A stretch of DNA of 38,642 bases, from contig JABISF010000047.1 of assembly GCA_018699935.1 (NCBI GenBank), positions 1-38,642 of the forward strand. The letters run 5' to 3'. This document shows, in pieces, positions 15,033 to 24,206 of this stretch (positions within the stretch are counted from its first letter, which is position 1; the number at the start of each line of letters is the position of its first letter). The notes beneath the pieces were generated by a model. The model worked only from the letters and a program-made list of their open reading frames with translations. It did no database searches and was not told where the DNA came from. The stretch comes from Flavobacteriaceae bacterium (GTDB lineage Bacteria > Bacteroidota > Bacteroidia > Flavobacteriales > Flavobacteriaceae). A program made the translations under genes and the position numbers.

Positions 15033-15404
15033 ATGGTAAATAAAAAGGTTATTGAAACCAATTTAGTGAATGAAATCGTAAATGGTATAGAAAATGTTAA
15101 AGGGCAAGATATACAAATTCTTGATTTAAGAGCGATTGACAATACACCTTGTGACTATTTTATCATCTGTAGTGGTACCTCAAATACCCAAGTAAGCGCC
15201 ATTGTTAATGCTGTCCAAAAACATGTTAGTAAAACCCTACACGAAAAACCGTATCACACCGAAGGAGAAGAAATGGCAGAATGGGTGTTGATGGATTATG
15301 TAGATGTAGTGGTGCATATCTTTCAAAAACATATCAGAGAATATTACAATATTGAAGAATTATGGGGAGATGCAGAATGCACTTCCATCGCTTCCAACTA
15401 TTAA
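15033..15404 (+). CDS. rsfS: Ribosome silencing factor RsfS
   Basis: This 123-residue protein is a complete RsfS/Iojap-family member, which binds L14 of the 50S subunit and blocks subunit joining when nutrients are short. Signatures are DIQILDLRAIDNTPCDYFIICSGTSNTQVSAI, then YHTEGEEMAEWVLMDYVDVVVHIF and the closing REYYNIEELWGDAE. It is the first gene of a plus-strand run with ftsH (six-base gap), then the LUD protein. A TACTTTAA sequence directly ahead of the ATG may be a degenerate -7 box. Confidence 0.95.
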   Translation: MVNKKVIETNLVNEIVNGIENVKGQDIQILDLRAIDNTPCDYFIICSGTSNTQVSAIVNAVQKHVSKTLHEKPYHTEGEEMAEWVLMDYVDVVVHIFQKHIREYYNIEELWGDAECTSIASNY

Positions 15405-15410
15405 AAAGCT

Positions 15411-17378
15411 ATGACAAAAGAAAAAAAGAACGTCCCACCTAAATTCAATATTTACTGGATTTATGGAATTGTAATCACTGTCCTTTTGGGCATGAGCCTC
15501 TTTGGAGGTGATGATTCGTGGCAATCCACACAAAAAACCAATATTTCAAATTTTGAAAACTACCTCAACGCTGGCGATGTGAGCAAGGTGGTGGTGATTC
15601 GAAATAAGAGCAGTGTTCGGGTTACACTCACCCCTGAGGCGTTAGAAAAATCAGAGCATCAAGCATTAAAATCTACCAACATACTGGGTCAAAACAATAT
15701 GGCAGGACCCCACTACCAATTTGAAGTGGGCAGCTTGGAACTCTTTGAAGAAAAATTAGAAAAGGCGCGTAAAAATGGAGTGAATTTTCGTTTGGAATTT
15801 ACCACTTTGGAAAATCGTTGGTTGGATGTATTGCTGTCCTTTTTACCCATCATTATCATTGTAGCGGTTTGGATTTTTATCATGCGCAGAATGTCCGGAG
15901 GAGCCGGAGGAGGTGCCGGAGGTCAAATCTTTAACATCGGAAAATCAAAGGCCAAATTATTCGACGAAAAAACGGATATCACCACTACTTTTAAAGATGT
16001 AGCCGGGCTGGAAGGAGCAAAAGAAGAAGTTCAGGAAATTGTTGATTTCCTTAAAAACCCTAAAAAATATACCGTTTTGGGAGGTAAAATTCCCAAAGGT
16101 GCCCTCTTGGTGGGCTTACCAGGAACTGGGAAAACCCTCTTGGCCAAGGCCGTTGCCGGAGAAGCCAAAGTGCCCTTCTTCTCACTTTCCGGTTCTGATT
16201 TTGTAGAAATGTTTGTTGGGGTGGGGGCATCGCGAGTACGTGATTTGTTTAAACAAGCGAAAGACAAATCACCTGCCATTATCTTTATCGATGAAATTGA
16301 TGCCATTGGTAGAGCACGTGGAAAAAATAATTTTACTGGGTCCAACGACGAAAGAGAAAACACCTTAAACCAACTCCTTACAGAGATGGACGGTTTTGGC
16401 ACCAACACCAACGTCATTGTGATTGCCGCCACCAACCGTGCTGACATCTTGGACAAAGCCTTGATGCGTGCCGGGCGTTTTGATCGTCAGATCTATGTGG
16501 ACTTGCCCGATATTAATGAACGTAAAGAAATCTTCAAAGTACACCTAAAACCCATCAAAGTAGCCAAGGCATTGGATATCGAATTACTATCCAGACAAAC
16601 TCCCGGTTTTTCGGGAGCTGACATTGCCAATGTGTGTAATGAAGCCGCCTTGATCGCTGCACGTAAGAATAAAAAAGCAGTTGGCAAACAGGACTTTTTA
16701 GATGCTGTGGATCGGATTGTGGGTGGATTGGAAAAGAAAAATAAAATCATCACTCCAGAAGAAAAGAAAACCATCGCCTTTCACGAAGCGGGCCATGCCA
16801 TTGTCAGTTGGTTGCTGGAATTCGCAGCACCTTTAGTGAAGGTCACCATTGTACCCCGAGGGCAATCGCTAGGAGCGGCTTGGTATCTGCCTGAGGAGCG
16901 ACAAATTGTCCGAACCGAACAAATGCTGGACGAAATGTGTGCTGCATTGGGAGGTCGTGCCGCCGAAAAAGTAATGTTTGACAAAATTTCCACTGGTGCC
17001 TTGAGCGATTTGGAAAAAGTAACCCGTCAAGCACGTGCCATGGTTTCTGTATACGGTCTCAATGACACCTTGGGAAATATTACCTATTACGACTCCTCAG
17101 GACAGAGCGAATACAACTTCACTAAACCCTATTCTGAAAAGACTGCGCAGGTAATTGATAAGGAAATTTCCGAATTGATTGAAAAACAATATTCCCGTGC
17201 TTTGGATCTTCTTGAAACATCCAAAGACAAATTAATTCAACTTGCGGACCGATTGTTAGAAAAAGAAGTTATTTTTAAGGATGATTTGGAAAATATACTC
17301 GGAAAACGTCCTTATATTTCCAATGAAGAAAAAATTCGAGAAGAGAAAGAACGTAAAAAAGCAGCCTTAAAAAAGTAA
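15411..17378 (+). CDS. ftsH: ATP-dependent zinc metalloprotease FtsH
   Basis: This 655-residue membrane protease degrades misassembled membrane proteins and selected soluble targets. Two helices (about residues 15-28 and 139-158) flank a periplasmic domain. The AAA module has Walker A GLPGTGKT (235-242), Walker B IIFIDE (290-295) and the second-region-of-homology arginines in ATNRADILDKALMRAGRFDRQ. The zinc site is HEAGH (458-462). The tail is rich in K and E. All active residues are present. The glycine-rich linker SGGAGGGAGG after the second helix is typical of Bacteroidota. It lies six bases from each neighbour, rsfS and the LUD gene. Confidence 0.97.
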   Translation: MTKEKKNVPPKFNIYWIYGIVITVLLGMSLFGGDDSWQSTQKTNISNFENYLNAGDVSKVVVIRNKSSVRVTLTPEALEKSEHQALKSTNILGQNNMAGPHYQFEVGSLELFEEKLEKARKNGVNFRLEFTTLENRWLDVLLSFLPIIIIVAVWIFIMRRMSGGAGGGAGGQIFNIGKSKAKLFDEKTDITTTFKDVAGLEGAKEEVQEIVDFLKNPKKYTVLGGKIPKGALLVGLPGTGKTLLAKAVAGEAKVPFFSLSGSDFVEMFVGVGASRVRDLFKQAKDKSPAIIFIDEIDAIGRARGKNNFTGSNDERENTLNQLLTEMDGFGTNTNVIVIAATNRADILDKALMRAGRFDRQIYVDLPDINERKEIFKVHLKPIKVAKALDIELLSRQTPGFSGADIANVCNEAALIAARKNKKAVGKQDFLDAVDRIVGGLEKKNKIITPEEKKTIAFHEAGHAIVSWLLEFAAPLVKVTIVPRGQSLGAAWYLPEERQIVRTEQMLDEMCAALGGRAAEKVMFDKISTGALSDLEKVTRQARAMVSVYGLNDTLGNITYYDSSGQSEYNFTKPYSEKTAQVIDKEISELIEKQYSRALDLLETSKDKLIQLADRLLEKEVIFKDDLENILGKRPYISNEEKIREEKERKKAALKK

Positions 17379-17384
17379 AATAAA

Positions 17385-17984
17385 GTGGGAATTTGGAACA
17401 GATTTTTTGGATCAAACAAAAACAAAAAAGCTGATCAAAGCCCCTATCTTCCAGAATCGGAAGACCCTATCGACATTCAGTTTGCAAAACTGTTTTCCCA
17501 TCAAGGTGGACGTTTTTTGTACTCAGAATCGGAGGAGATTGTCAATTCTCATTTTGAGTCCATTTGTAAAGAAAACCAGTGGAGTAAAGAAGATATTTTA
17601 ATTTTTAACACGAATCTCTCGCAACGCTTCCAGTTAGCACCCGTTGAAACCGTCCAAAAAAAGTTGACGGAGTACAAAACCGCCTTTATTTCATGCGAAT
17701 ATTTGATCAGCAATACAGGCGCCCTACTGCTTTGTGACCAACAAATTAAACATTACAAATTGAATGAATTGCCGGACGCACTCATCATTTTTGCAACGAC
17801 GCAACAATTTGTCCAAGATGTGAGTGAAGGGATGAGTTTGTTGAAAGGAAAATACGATCGGCAGATTCCTAGCAACATTACCACCGTACAGGCAAAAAAT
17901 CCCAATAAACAAGAAAACATCTCGCTCTCGCAAACCGCAAATGCAAAAAACATATATTTGCTGCTTCAAGATATTTCGTTTTGA
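17385..17984 (+). CDS. LUD-domain (LutC/YkgG-like) protein
   Basis: This 199-residue protein matches the LUD (LutC/YkgG) fold seen in lactate-utilisation subunits. Typical parts are a C-terminal block SNTGALLLCDQQI and LPDALIIFATTQQFVQDVSEGMSLL. No ferredoxin cysteines are present, and no lutA or lutB lies nearby. The start is GTG at 17385, six bases after ftsH; MGIWNRFFGS then reads as the usual flavobacterial opening. The gene position between ftsH and cdsA is conserved in Flavobacteriaceae to my knowledge, which hints at a membrane or lipid-linked role rather than lactate oxidation. That role is inference. Confidence 0.82.
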   Translation: MGIWNRFFGSNKNKKADQSPYLPESEDPIDIQFAKLFSHQGGRFLYSESEEIVNSHFESICKENQWSKEDILIFNTNLSQRFQLAPVETVQKKLTEYKTAFISCEYLISNTGALLLCDQQIKHYKLNELPDALIIFATTQQFVQDVSEGMSLLKGKYDRQIPSNITTVQAKNPNKQENISLSQTANAKNIYLLLQDISF

Positions 17985-18069
17985 TTGTATTGACTTTACA
18001 TCCTCCCTTTTGCCTTGAGGTATTCATAAAATGGCATACCTGGAATATACTTCAACACCTCAAGCACAG

Positions 18070-18873
18070 ATGAAGGAACTTTTAATTCGTAGCGTTTCCG
18101 GGATCTTATACGTAGTGTTGATTACGTTTTCTGCCTTTTATTCAGAACTCTTTTTCACGGGTGTAATTTTCCTTTTCAGTGCATTAGCCCTTTTTGAGTT
18201 TCAACGCTTGATTGCCTATAATAGCCCCATACCGCTGCTTTTTTTGGCACTACTCTTCTATGGTGCCCATCAGTTGTTGATTCCCCAACCCACCCAATGG
18301 GCAATCATTGGATTGGCAGTGTTGAGTAACTCACTCTTGTGGTTACAACTTAAAAAAAAGAAGACGACCTCTTACTCCTATACGCTCAAAGCGGCTTTGA
18401 CCTTTTTTTATTTAACTTTTTCTTGCTTTAGCATCCTTTCTCTTTACCAACTCTCCGAAGGACTGGGGCCTTGGGTGCCCATTTTTGTATACTCACTCAT
18501 TTGGATCAACAATAGTTTTGCCTATCTCGTGGGTAAAAAATGGGGGAAGCGCCATTTATTTCCTGCTATTTCCCCAAAGAAAACATGGGAAGGATTTATG
18601 GGAGGGCTTATTTTTTGCGTTATTGGAAGTGGAATTTATTATCAATTTCAATCGGAATTTACGCTTTGGAAATTTATTGTAATGGGCTTATGTATTGCCA
18701 CCACAGCCACCGTTGGAGATTTGATACAATCCAAATTTAAGCGAATTGCTCAAGTGAAAGACAGCGGTTCTCTGATTCCGGGGCACGGCGGTTTTTTTGA
18801 TCGCATGGATAGTATTATTTTTTCTGCTCCCTTTGTATATTGTATTTTATATTTTTTCATTTATGTTTCATAA
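18070..18873 (+). CDS. cdsA: Phosphatidate cytidylyltransferase
   Basis: This 267-residue integral membrane enzyme makes CDP-diacylglycerol from phosphatidate and CTP, the branch point of phospholipid synthesis. It has about seven or eight hydrophobic helices. The C-terminal signature is complete: SPKKTWEGFMGG (about 171-182), then VGDLIQSKFKRIAQVKDSG, and PGHGGFFDRMDSIIFSAP. I chose ATG at 18070 (MKELLIRSVSG), because the earlier in-frame ATG at 18031 adds a polar stretch not seen in the family. It overlaps psd by 11 bases, so the two lipid genes are translated together. Confidence 0.95.
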   Translation: MKELLIRSVSGILYVVLITFSAFYSELFFTGVIFLFSALALFEFQRLIAYNSPIPLLFLALLFYGAHQLLIPQPTQWAIIGLAVLSNSLLWLQLKKKKTTSYSYTLKAALTFFYLTFSCFSILSLYQLSEGLGPWVPIFVYSLIWINNSFAYLVGKKWGKRHLFPAISPKKTWEGFMGGLIFCVIGSGIYYQFQSEFTLWKFIVMGLCIATTATVGDLIQSKFKRIAQVKDSGSLIPGHGGFFDRMDSIIFSAPFVYCILYFFIYVS

Positions 18874-19516
18874 AGAAGGTCATCAAATAATCTTATTCAG
18901 TTTTATTATTACTGCCGTAGGTATTTTCGCAACGGATTATTTTATTGCAATTCCGTTGCTCAAAACTTTGCTTCAAGTGGGACTTCTCATCCTGCTGGTT
19001 TTAATTTTACAATTCTTTCGGAATCCCAAACGCAACACCCTCCCTAATGCAAAACAAATCATTGCGCCCGTGGATGGAAAAGTGGTCATTATTGAAGAAG
19101 TTTTTGAAAAAGAATATTTCAAAGATCAGCGTCTGCAGGTTTCCATTTTTATGTCGCCTTTAAATGTGCATGTAACTCGTTATCCCATAAGTGGAGCGGT
19201 GGTTTTTAGCAAATATCATCCGGGCAAATATCTAGTGGCTTGGCATCCCAAATCCTCTGAATTAAATGAACGTACTACCATCGTTGTACAAAATGAAACT
19301 TTTGGCGAAGTACTTTACCGTCAAATAGCCGGAGCGGTCGCAAGACGCATCGTCAATTATGCCAAAGTGGGGGCAACAGCAGAACAAGGTGCTGATGCGG
19401 GCTTTATCAAATTCGGTTCTCGAGTGGATATTTTTCTACCCGTGGGTACGCCCATTGATGTGGAGCTCAATCAAACTGTTCGCGGAGGCGAGCAACCAAT
19501 TGCACATCTTGCCTAG
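18863..19516 (+). CDS. psd: Phosphatidylserine decarboxylase proenzyme (short form)
   Basis: This 217-residue protein decarboxylates phosphatidylserine to phosphatidylethanolamine at the membrane. Two hydrophobic segments (about 10-30 and 33-51) precede the catalytic part with APVDGKVV and FMSPLNVHVTRYP. The self-cleavage site is KFGSRVD, G185-S186, where S186 becomes the pyruvoyl group. This is the short Psd type; the E. coli LGST motif is FGSR here, as usual for the group. I chose ATG at 18863 (MFHKEGH); the longer frame would lie within cdsA. Its stop codon shares CTAG with the end of valS. Confidence 0.95.
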   Translation: MFHKEGHQIILFSFIITAVGIFATDYFIAIPLLKTLLQVGLLILLVLILQFFRNPKRNTLPNAKQIIAPVDGKVVIIEEVFEKEYFKDQRLQVSIFMSPLNVHVTRYPISGAVVFSKYHPGKYLVAWHPKSSELNERTTIVVQNETFGEVLYRQIAGAVARRIVNYAKVGATAEQGADAGFIKFGSRVDIFLPVGTPIDVELNQTVRGGEQPIAHLA

Positions 19517-22143
19517 AGGGCTTTGCGATTTTTTTCCAAAATTGCAATTTTGGATTTAGCGTCTGCTGCTTTTTTGCGTTCCAATTCGATCACTTGAGGC
19601 GGAGCATTGTTGACAAACCGCTCATTGGATAGTTTTTTCTCTACAGCAGCCAAAAATCCTTGGGTGTATTTAATTTCCGCATCAATTTTAGCCCGTTCTT
19701 CCTCTACGTCCACGGCTTCGTCTAATGGAATAAAAAACGACAGTTTATCTACACGAAAAGCTCCTCCACGTTGTGTTTCCACTCTGTTTTGATATTCCAT
19801 GCCTTCCAATAGACCCAAACGGACAATCGCTGACTCGAAAGCTAAGGGTTCATCGCTATTGGTCAACTGCAGTGTTAAGACGTCCTTAAACCCGAGCTGT
19901 TTTTCTTTTCTAAAGTTGCGAACTCCACCAACAATTTCTTTTGCGATTTCAAAATTGGCTAAAAGCACCTCATCAAAATTTTGTTGCTTGGGCCAGGAGG
20001 AAACCACTAAGGCTTCGTCCGTTTTCCGATCGGCTATAAAATGCCAAATTTCTTCGGAAAGAAACGGCATAAAGGGGTGGAGCAATCGCAAATTGTTTTC
20101 GAAAAGCGTTTTCAATTTTTGGAGTAAGGCTCCTGAGACCGGAGCTCCATAATCGGGTTTAACCAATTCTAACAACCAAGAACAAAAATCCTCCCAAATC
20201 AATTTATAAATAGACATGAGTGCGTCCGAAATACGGTACTTCTCAAAATTGTGATCCACCCACTGCAACGTTTTTTGAAATTGATTTTCATACCATTCGA
20301 TTCCTTCCGCAGCATGTGTGGGGATTTTCAATTGCGCATCCACTTCCCAGCCATCCATCAATCGATAGGCATTCCAAATTTTGTTGGCAAAATTCTTTCC
20401 TTGTTGACACAAATTCACGTCAAACAGCAAATCATTCCCGGCGGCGGCACTCAGCATGAGTCCCACACGAACGGCATCTGCCCCATAGTCGGTAATCAAT
20501 TTTAATGCATCAGGAGAATTCCCCAACTGCTTGGACATTTTACGTCCTTTAGGATCGCGCACCAATCCGGTGAGATAAACTTTTGAGAAAGGCTGCTCCT
20601 TTCTGTATTCATAGCCCGCAATAATCATCCGGGCAACCCAGAAAAATAATATGTCGGGACCCGTCACCAAATCTTGAGTGGGGTAATAATAATTGATGTC
20701 GGGATTATCGGGATTTCGGATTCCGTCAAAAACCGAAATTGGCCAAAGCCAAGAAGAAAACCAAGTGTCCAGTACATCTTCGTCTTGTTTTAAATCAGAG
20801 GCCTTTAACTGCGTATTCCCTGATTTTTCTATGGCCCGTTGAAGGGCTTCCTGCGCATGCTGTGCGACTACAAAATCTTCTTTGCCCGAACCGTAATAGT
20901 AGGCAGGAATCTGATGTCCCCACCACAATTGCCGAGAAATGTTCCAATCGCGGATGTTCTCCATCCAATGGCGATAGGTATTGATGAATTTTTCTGGAAG
21001 TAACTCCACACTGCGATCTTTCATCACCGCATCTATGGCCGGTTGCGCCAAGGCTTCCATTTTTAAAAACCACTGATCCGAAAGACGGGGTTCAATCACC
21101 GCCTTGGTGCGTTCGGACGTTCCTACTTTGTGTGTATAATTTTCTTTTTTCACCAAAGCCCCACGGGCTTCCAAATCTTTTACAATTTGTTTACGCGCCA
21201 CAAAACGATCCATCCCTTCGTAGTCCAATCCATGGGCATTGAGTGTACCGTTAGCATTGAATATATCTATACACTCCAAATGGTGTTTTTCTCCTAACGC
21301 TTTATCATTGACATCATGAGCTGGAGTGACTTTTAAACAACCCGTCCCGAATTCCATCTCAACATATTCATCTTGAATCACAGGAATCTGACGATTTGCA
21401 ATGGGAACAATAACCGATTTTCCCTTGAGGTGTTGATAGCGCTCATCTTCTGGATGAACACAAACCGCTGTATCCCCTAATAAAGTTTCCGGTCGCGTGG
21501 TGGCAATGATCACTTTTTCATCGCTATCCACCAAAGAATAAGCAATATGATATAATTGCCCGGGGCGTTCTTCATAAATCACCTCTTCATCCGAGAGGGT
21601 GGTTTGCGCTTCCGGATCCCAGTTGACCATTCGAAAACCACGATAAATGAAACCTTTATTGTACAAATCAATAAAAACCTCAATGACAGAGGCAGACATA
21701 TCGGGATCGAGGGTGAATTTGGTACGCGTCCAATCGCAACTACACCCCAACTTTTTGAGTTGTTCCAAAATAACACCTCCGTATTCGTGTGTCCAATCCC
21801 AAGCGTGTTTCATGAATTCCTCCCTACTCAAACTGCTTTTTTCAATTCCCTGCGCTTTTAACTTTGCCACCACTTTGGCTTCAGTGGCTATGGATGCATG
21901 GTCGGTACCTGGCACCCAACAAGCGTTGTAACCCCGCATTCGTGCCCGTCGGATGATAATGTCCTGAAGGCTATTGTTTAACATATGCCCCATGTGTAAG
22001 ACACCCGTCACATTGGGTGGAGGAATCACAATGGTGTAGGGTTCTCGCGCATCGGGCTGCGATTTAAAATATTCGTTTTTTTGCCAATATTCATACCACT
22101 TAGAAGCGATACTTTCGGCGTTAAACTTCGAAGGAAATTCCAT
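19513..22143 (-). CDS. valS: Valyl-tRNA synthetase
   Basis: This 876-residue class I synthetase charges tRNA-Val. It has the HIGH-type motif in PPPNVTGVLHMGHMLNN (about residues 41-57), the KMSKS loop as KMSKQLGNSPD, the editing domain in between (ATTRPETLLGDTAV), and a C-terminal coiled coil (about 810-876) typical of ValRS. KMSKQ instead of KMSKS is usual in many bacteria. Length is normal. It is a single-gene unit convergent with psd, with a four-base overlap of the stop codons. The window also holds a broken tRNA-Val(GAC) gene, but there is no reason to link the two. Confidence 0.97.
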   Translation of the reverse strand: MEFPSKFNAESIASKWYEYWQKNEYFKSQPDAREPYTIVIPPPNVTGVLHMGHMLNNSLQDIIIRRARMRGYNACWVPGTDHASIATEAKVVAKLKAQGIEKSSLSREEFMKHAWDWTHEYGGVILEQLKKLGCSCDWTRTKFTLDPDMSASVIEVFIDLYNKGFIYRGFRMVNWDPEAQTTLSDEEVIYEERPGQLYHIAYSLVDSDEKVIIATTRPETLLGDTAVCVHPEDERYQHLKGKSVIVPIANRQIPVIQDEYVEMEFGTGCLKVTPAHDVNDKALGEKHHLECIDIFNANGTLNAHGLDYEGMDRFVARKQIVKDLEARGALVKKENYTHKVGTSERTKAVIEPRLSDQWFLKMEALAQPAIDAVMKDRSVELLPEKFINTYRHWMENIRDWNISRQLWWGHQIPAYYYGSGKEDFVVAQHAQEALQRAIEKSGNTQLKASDLKQDEDVLDTWFSSWLWPISVFDGIRNPDNPDINYYYPTQDLVTGPDILFFWVARMIIAGYEYRKEQPFSKVYLTGLVRDPKGRKMSKQLGNSPDALKLITDYGADAVRVGLMLSAAAGNDLLFDVNLCQQGKNFANKIWNAYRLMDGWEVDAQLKIPTHAAEGIEWYENQFQKTLQWVDHNFEKYRISDALMSIYKLIWEDFCSWLLELVKPDYGAPVSGALLQKLKTLFENNLRLLHPFMPFLSEEIWHFIADRKTDEALVVSSWPKQQNFDEVLLANFEIAKEIVGGVRNFRKEKQLGFKDVLTLQLTNSDEPLAFESAIVRLGLLEGMEYQNRVETQRGGAFRVDKLSFFIPLDEAVDVEEERAKIDAEIKYTQGFLAAVEKKLSNERFVNNAPPQVIELERKKAADAKSKIAILEKNRKAL

Positions 22144-22169
22144 GCGCTTGGATTATCTATTTTATTCCG

Positions 22170-22177
22170 CAAAAGTA
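22170..22177 (-). promoter_or_regulatory. -7 box TACTTTTG upstream of valS
   Basis: The minus strand carries TACTTTTG, an exact TAnnTTTG match, 26 bases before the valS ATG. No T-box or other leader structure is evident in the short remaining leader. Confidence 0.4.
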
Positions 22178-22380
22178 AGCACACTAATACATAAAGTCGA
22201 ATTATTCTCTATAAAAAAAAGAGGAGAAACGGTCTTGGCACGGTATTTATAATAAATCTGTTCGAATCCGTATTTATCAAAAAAAATTGTTAAATGAGAT
22301 TGAATGGATTTTTAAACGTTAAAACGCAAAAAAGTTTTAAAAGAAAATTCTTAAATTTAACCCAACCAAATTATTCAATT

Positions 22381-22764
22381 ATGAAAAAGTTACTCTTATT
22401 TTTTGTCTTCACATTGGGGACGTTGTCCTACACGATTGCACAAACAGGTCCACAAATCACTTTTGAAAGTGACACCATTGATTACGGTACCGTAGAAAAT
22501 GGAAGTGATGGACAGCGTGTTTTTACATTCACCAATACCGGTGATGCCGACTTGCTAATAACCGATGCTAAATCCAGCTGTGGATGTACCATCCCCAAAA
22601 AACCGGAAGGTCCTGTGGCTCCCGGAGAAAAAGGAGAAATTGCAGTGAAATACGATACCAATCGTCAAGGGCCTTTTAGAAAAACCATAACGCTGACCAC
22701 CAATGTGGAAGCTTCCCCTATGGTTGCCTTAAAAATCAAAGGAACGGTTTTGCCAAAAAGCTAA
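22381..22764 (+). CDS. DUF1573 exported protein
   Basis: This 127-residue protein has a signal peptide (about residues 1-20, ending TIAQ). A single DUF1573 domain follows: FDYGTVENG-like (IDYGTVENGSDGQRVFTFTNTGDADLLI), the family cysteines in SSCGCTIP, then APGEKGEIAVKYDTNRQGPFRKTITLTTN. The fold is an immunoglobulin-like beta sandwich, periplasmic, with unknown function. I chose ATG at 22381; the upstream in-frame start at 22294 lacks a signal peptide shape and covers likely promoter DNA. It is convergent with the aspartyl protease gene, overlapping it by CTAA. Confidence 0.88.
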   Translation: MKKLLLFFVFTLGTLSYTIAQTGPQITFESDTIDYGTVENGSDGQRVFTFTNTGDADLLITDAKSSCGCTIPKKPEGPVAPGEKGEIAVKYDTNRQGPFRKTITLTTNVEASPMVALKIKGTVLPKS

Positions 22765-24089
22765 AAGAGCGGCTGTAATACAAAGTTATATTTTAGAATT
22801 TTTCCATTGCGTCTGACTTCCATTCGAATGGGATGCCCGGGTTTTTTTTGAAATAATTCATTGATTTGATTTAATTTCATCAAGCTTATTTTTCTGCCAT
22901 TAATCCGGTATAATTCATCTCCTTTTCGGACACCCGCTTGGGCTGCGGGGGAGCACTCACGAACTTCAAAAATTTCATATACAGGAATAAGCTCAATGCG
23001 AAATTGTGGATTCAGGTGAATTTCTATCGCCGTTCCATAATCCTCACCATTTTGTTGTACTCCAAACGCATTGGTCGTTCGGATTTTGTTCAATGCCATT
23101 CCCTTGTGTTGAATAGAAAGCCCGCTCATATTGTAATAAAAAGGAGCATGGGTCAGCCGATTGGGTTTGAGATATAACTTTTTGTGGCGGTAGTCAAAAA
23201 TAACTTTATAACGTTTTAACAACTCCCCTCCGACACTTCCAATCCTGTTTTCGATGATTCTTATCTTATCAAAAGCACTCGGATCCGGATAAGCCACTTT
23301 TACGCCGGAAAATCTTGATTTACCAAACGAAAGCTCCTTGATTTTTCCGCGTTTTCCATAAATATTTCCATTGATACCACGACCTAAAAAATCATCAAAA
23401 TAAGGAGGTATAGCTACCACATCATTCTTTTTCTCCAACAACCAAAGCGCATCACTGGAGCCGGTATCAAGAAGTGCGTTTCCTTTAATGTGAAGGGTGT
23501 CGTTCTGTTGAACGGCAACGGAAATATAAGGTTTGTTTTGAAATAGTTCCAAGTCCAATACGTCACACGTTCTACATTTTTTTGCGCTTCGATGTTCCGG
23601 AGATTGAAACAACAAAAAGCCCTCGGAATAATTGATGGTGACTAAAAAGGGTTCCAACAAGCGATATCCGATTATTCCGTCAATCTGTGCTCCCATCCGT
23701 TTTGAAAACTCAAAATTGTCCTCCTCCAACAGAAGAATGGACTCTGCGGTTGCAGCAATGTTTTTAATTTGAATGGTATTCCCCTCCGTAAGGTAAGCCG
23801 TAACGGAATCGTCCCGACCAAATCCGGTGACCTGAAAAGCTGTTTTATCTTCAAAATGAAGTTGGTTGACATTTGAATTGTTAAAAAGGAGCGTAGAATT
23901 GACCCCCGAATCGAGCAAAAATGAAAGTTCCACCCCATTAACCCGCACCGGAATAACAATCAGATTGTTGATCAATTCAAACGTGAGTCGCTGTTTTTTT
24001 TTAGCTGTTGTAAATTGAAATGTCTCTTGAGTCCAAGCAAAACTGGAAAAACACAGAAAACACAAGGCAGAGAGCACACATTTATTCAT
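22761..24089 (-). CDS. Exported retropepsin-like aspartyl protease with PDZ domain
   Basis: This 442-residue protein has a signal peptide (about 1-20, ending AWTQ). Two retropepsin-type halves follow: FLLDSGVNSTLLF with D60, and ALLDTGSSDALWLL with D208. The first half ends with IDGIIGYRLLE, a strand usual after the flap region. A PDZ domain closes the chain (about 365-440; SPAAQAGVRKGDELYRINGR). Together they suggest a periplasmic or surface protease whose two D-T/S-G sites could form one active site in a single chain. I chose ATG at 24089; the in-frame ATG at 24146 adds a non-signal-like stretch. It is convergent with the DUF1573 gene. Proteolytic activity is inferred. Confidence 0.85.
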   Translation of the reverse strand: MNKCVLSALCFLCFSSFAWTQETFQFTTAKKKQRLTFELINNLIVIPVRVNGVELSFLLDSGVNSTLLFNNSNVNQLHFEDKTAFQVTGFGRDDSVTAYLTEGNTIQIKNIAATAESILLLEEDNFEFSKRMGAQIDGIIGYRLLEPFLVTINYSEGFLLFQSPEHRSAKKCRTCDVLDLELFQNKPYISVAVQQNDTLHIKGNALLDTGSSDALWLLEKKNDVVAIPPYFDDFLGRGINGNIYGKRGKIKELSFGKSRFSGVKVAYPDPSAFDKIRIIENRIGSVGGELLKRYKVIFDYRHKKLYLKPNRLTHAPFYYNMSGLSIQHKGMALNKIRTTNAFGVQQNGEDYGTAIEIHLNPQFRIELIPVYEIFEVRECSPAAQAGVRKGDELYRINGRKISLMKLNQINELFQKKPGHPIRMEVRRNGKILKYNFVLQPLF

Positions 24090-24206
24090 TGGGGGCATTT
24101 TCAGAAAAGTTAAACAATTGTAGGGTAAAAAAGAAAATCGCAGCAAATTTTAACAGCTTGTTTTTTGGATTAAATATTTTAGCAACTTTGCAACTTATTC
24201 TATGTT

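Noticed and set aside
16113-16136. Altered Walker A in FtsH (GLPGTGKT instead of GPPGTGKT)
   Set aside because: The catalytic GTGKT is intact and L at this position is a tolerated change, so no functional claim is made.
22235-22250. Sigma-54-like -24 element (TTGGCACGG) upstream of the DUF1573 gene
   Set aside because: The -12 half reads TTATA where TTGCA/T is needed; the essential GC is absent, so the match is most likely chance.
22256-22275. T-loop-like TTCGAATCC upstream of the DUF1573 gene
   Set aside because: The flanks do not pair as a T stem and no D or anticodon arm lies upstream, so it is not a tRNA. It is also not the missing T arm of the tRNA remnant, being over 20 kb away.
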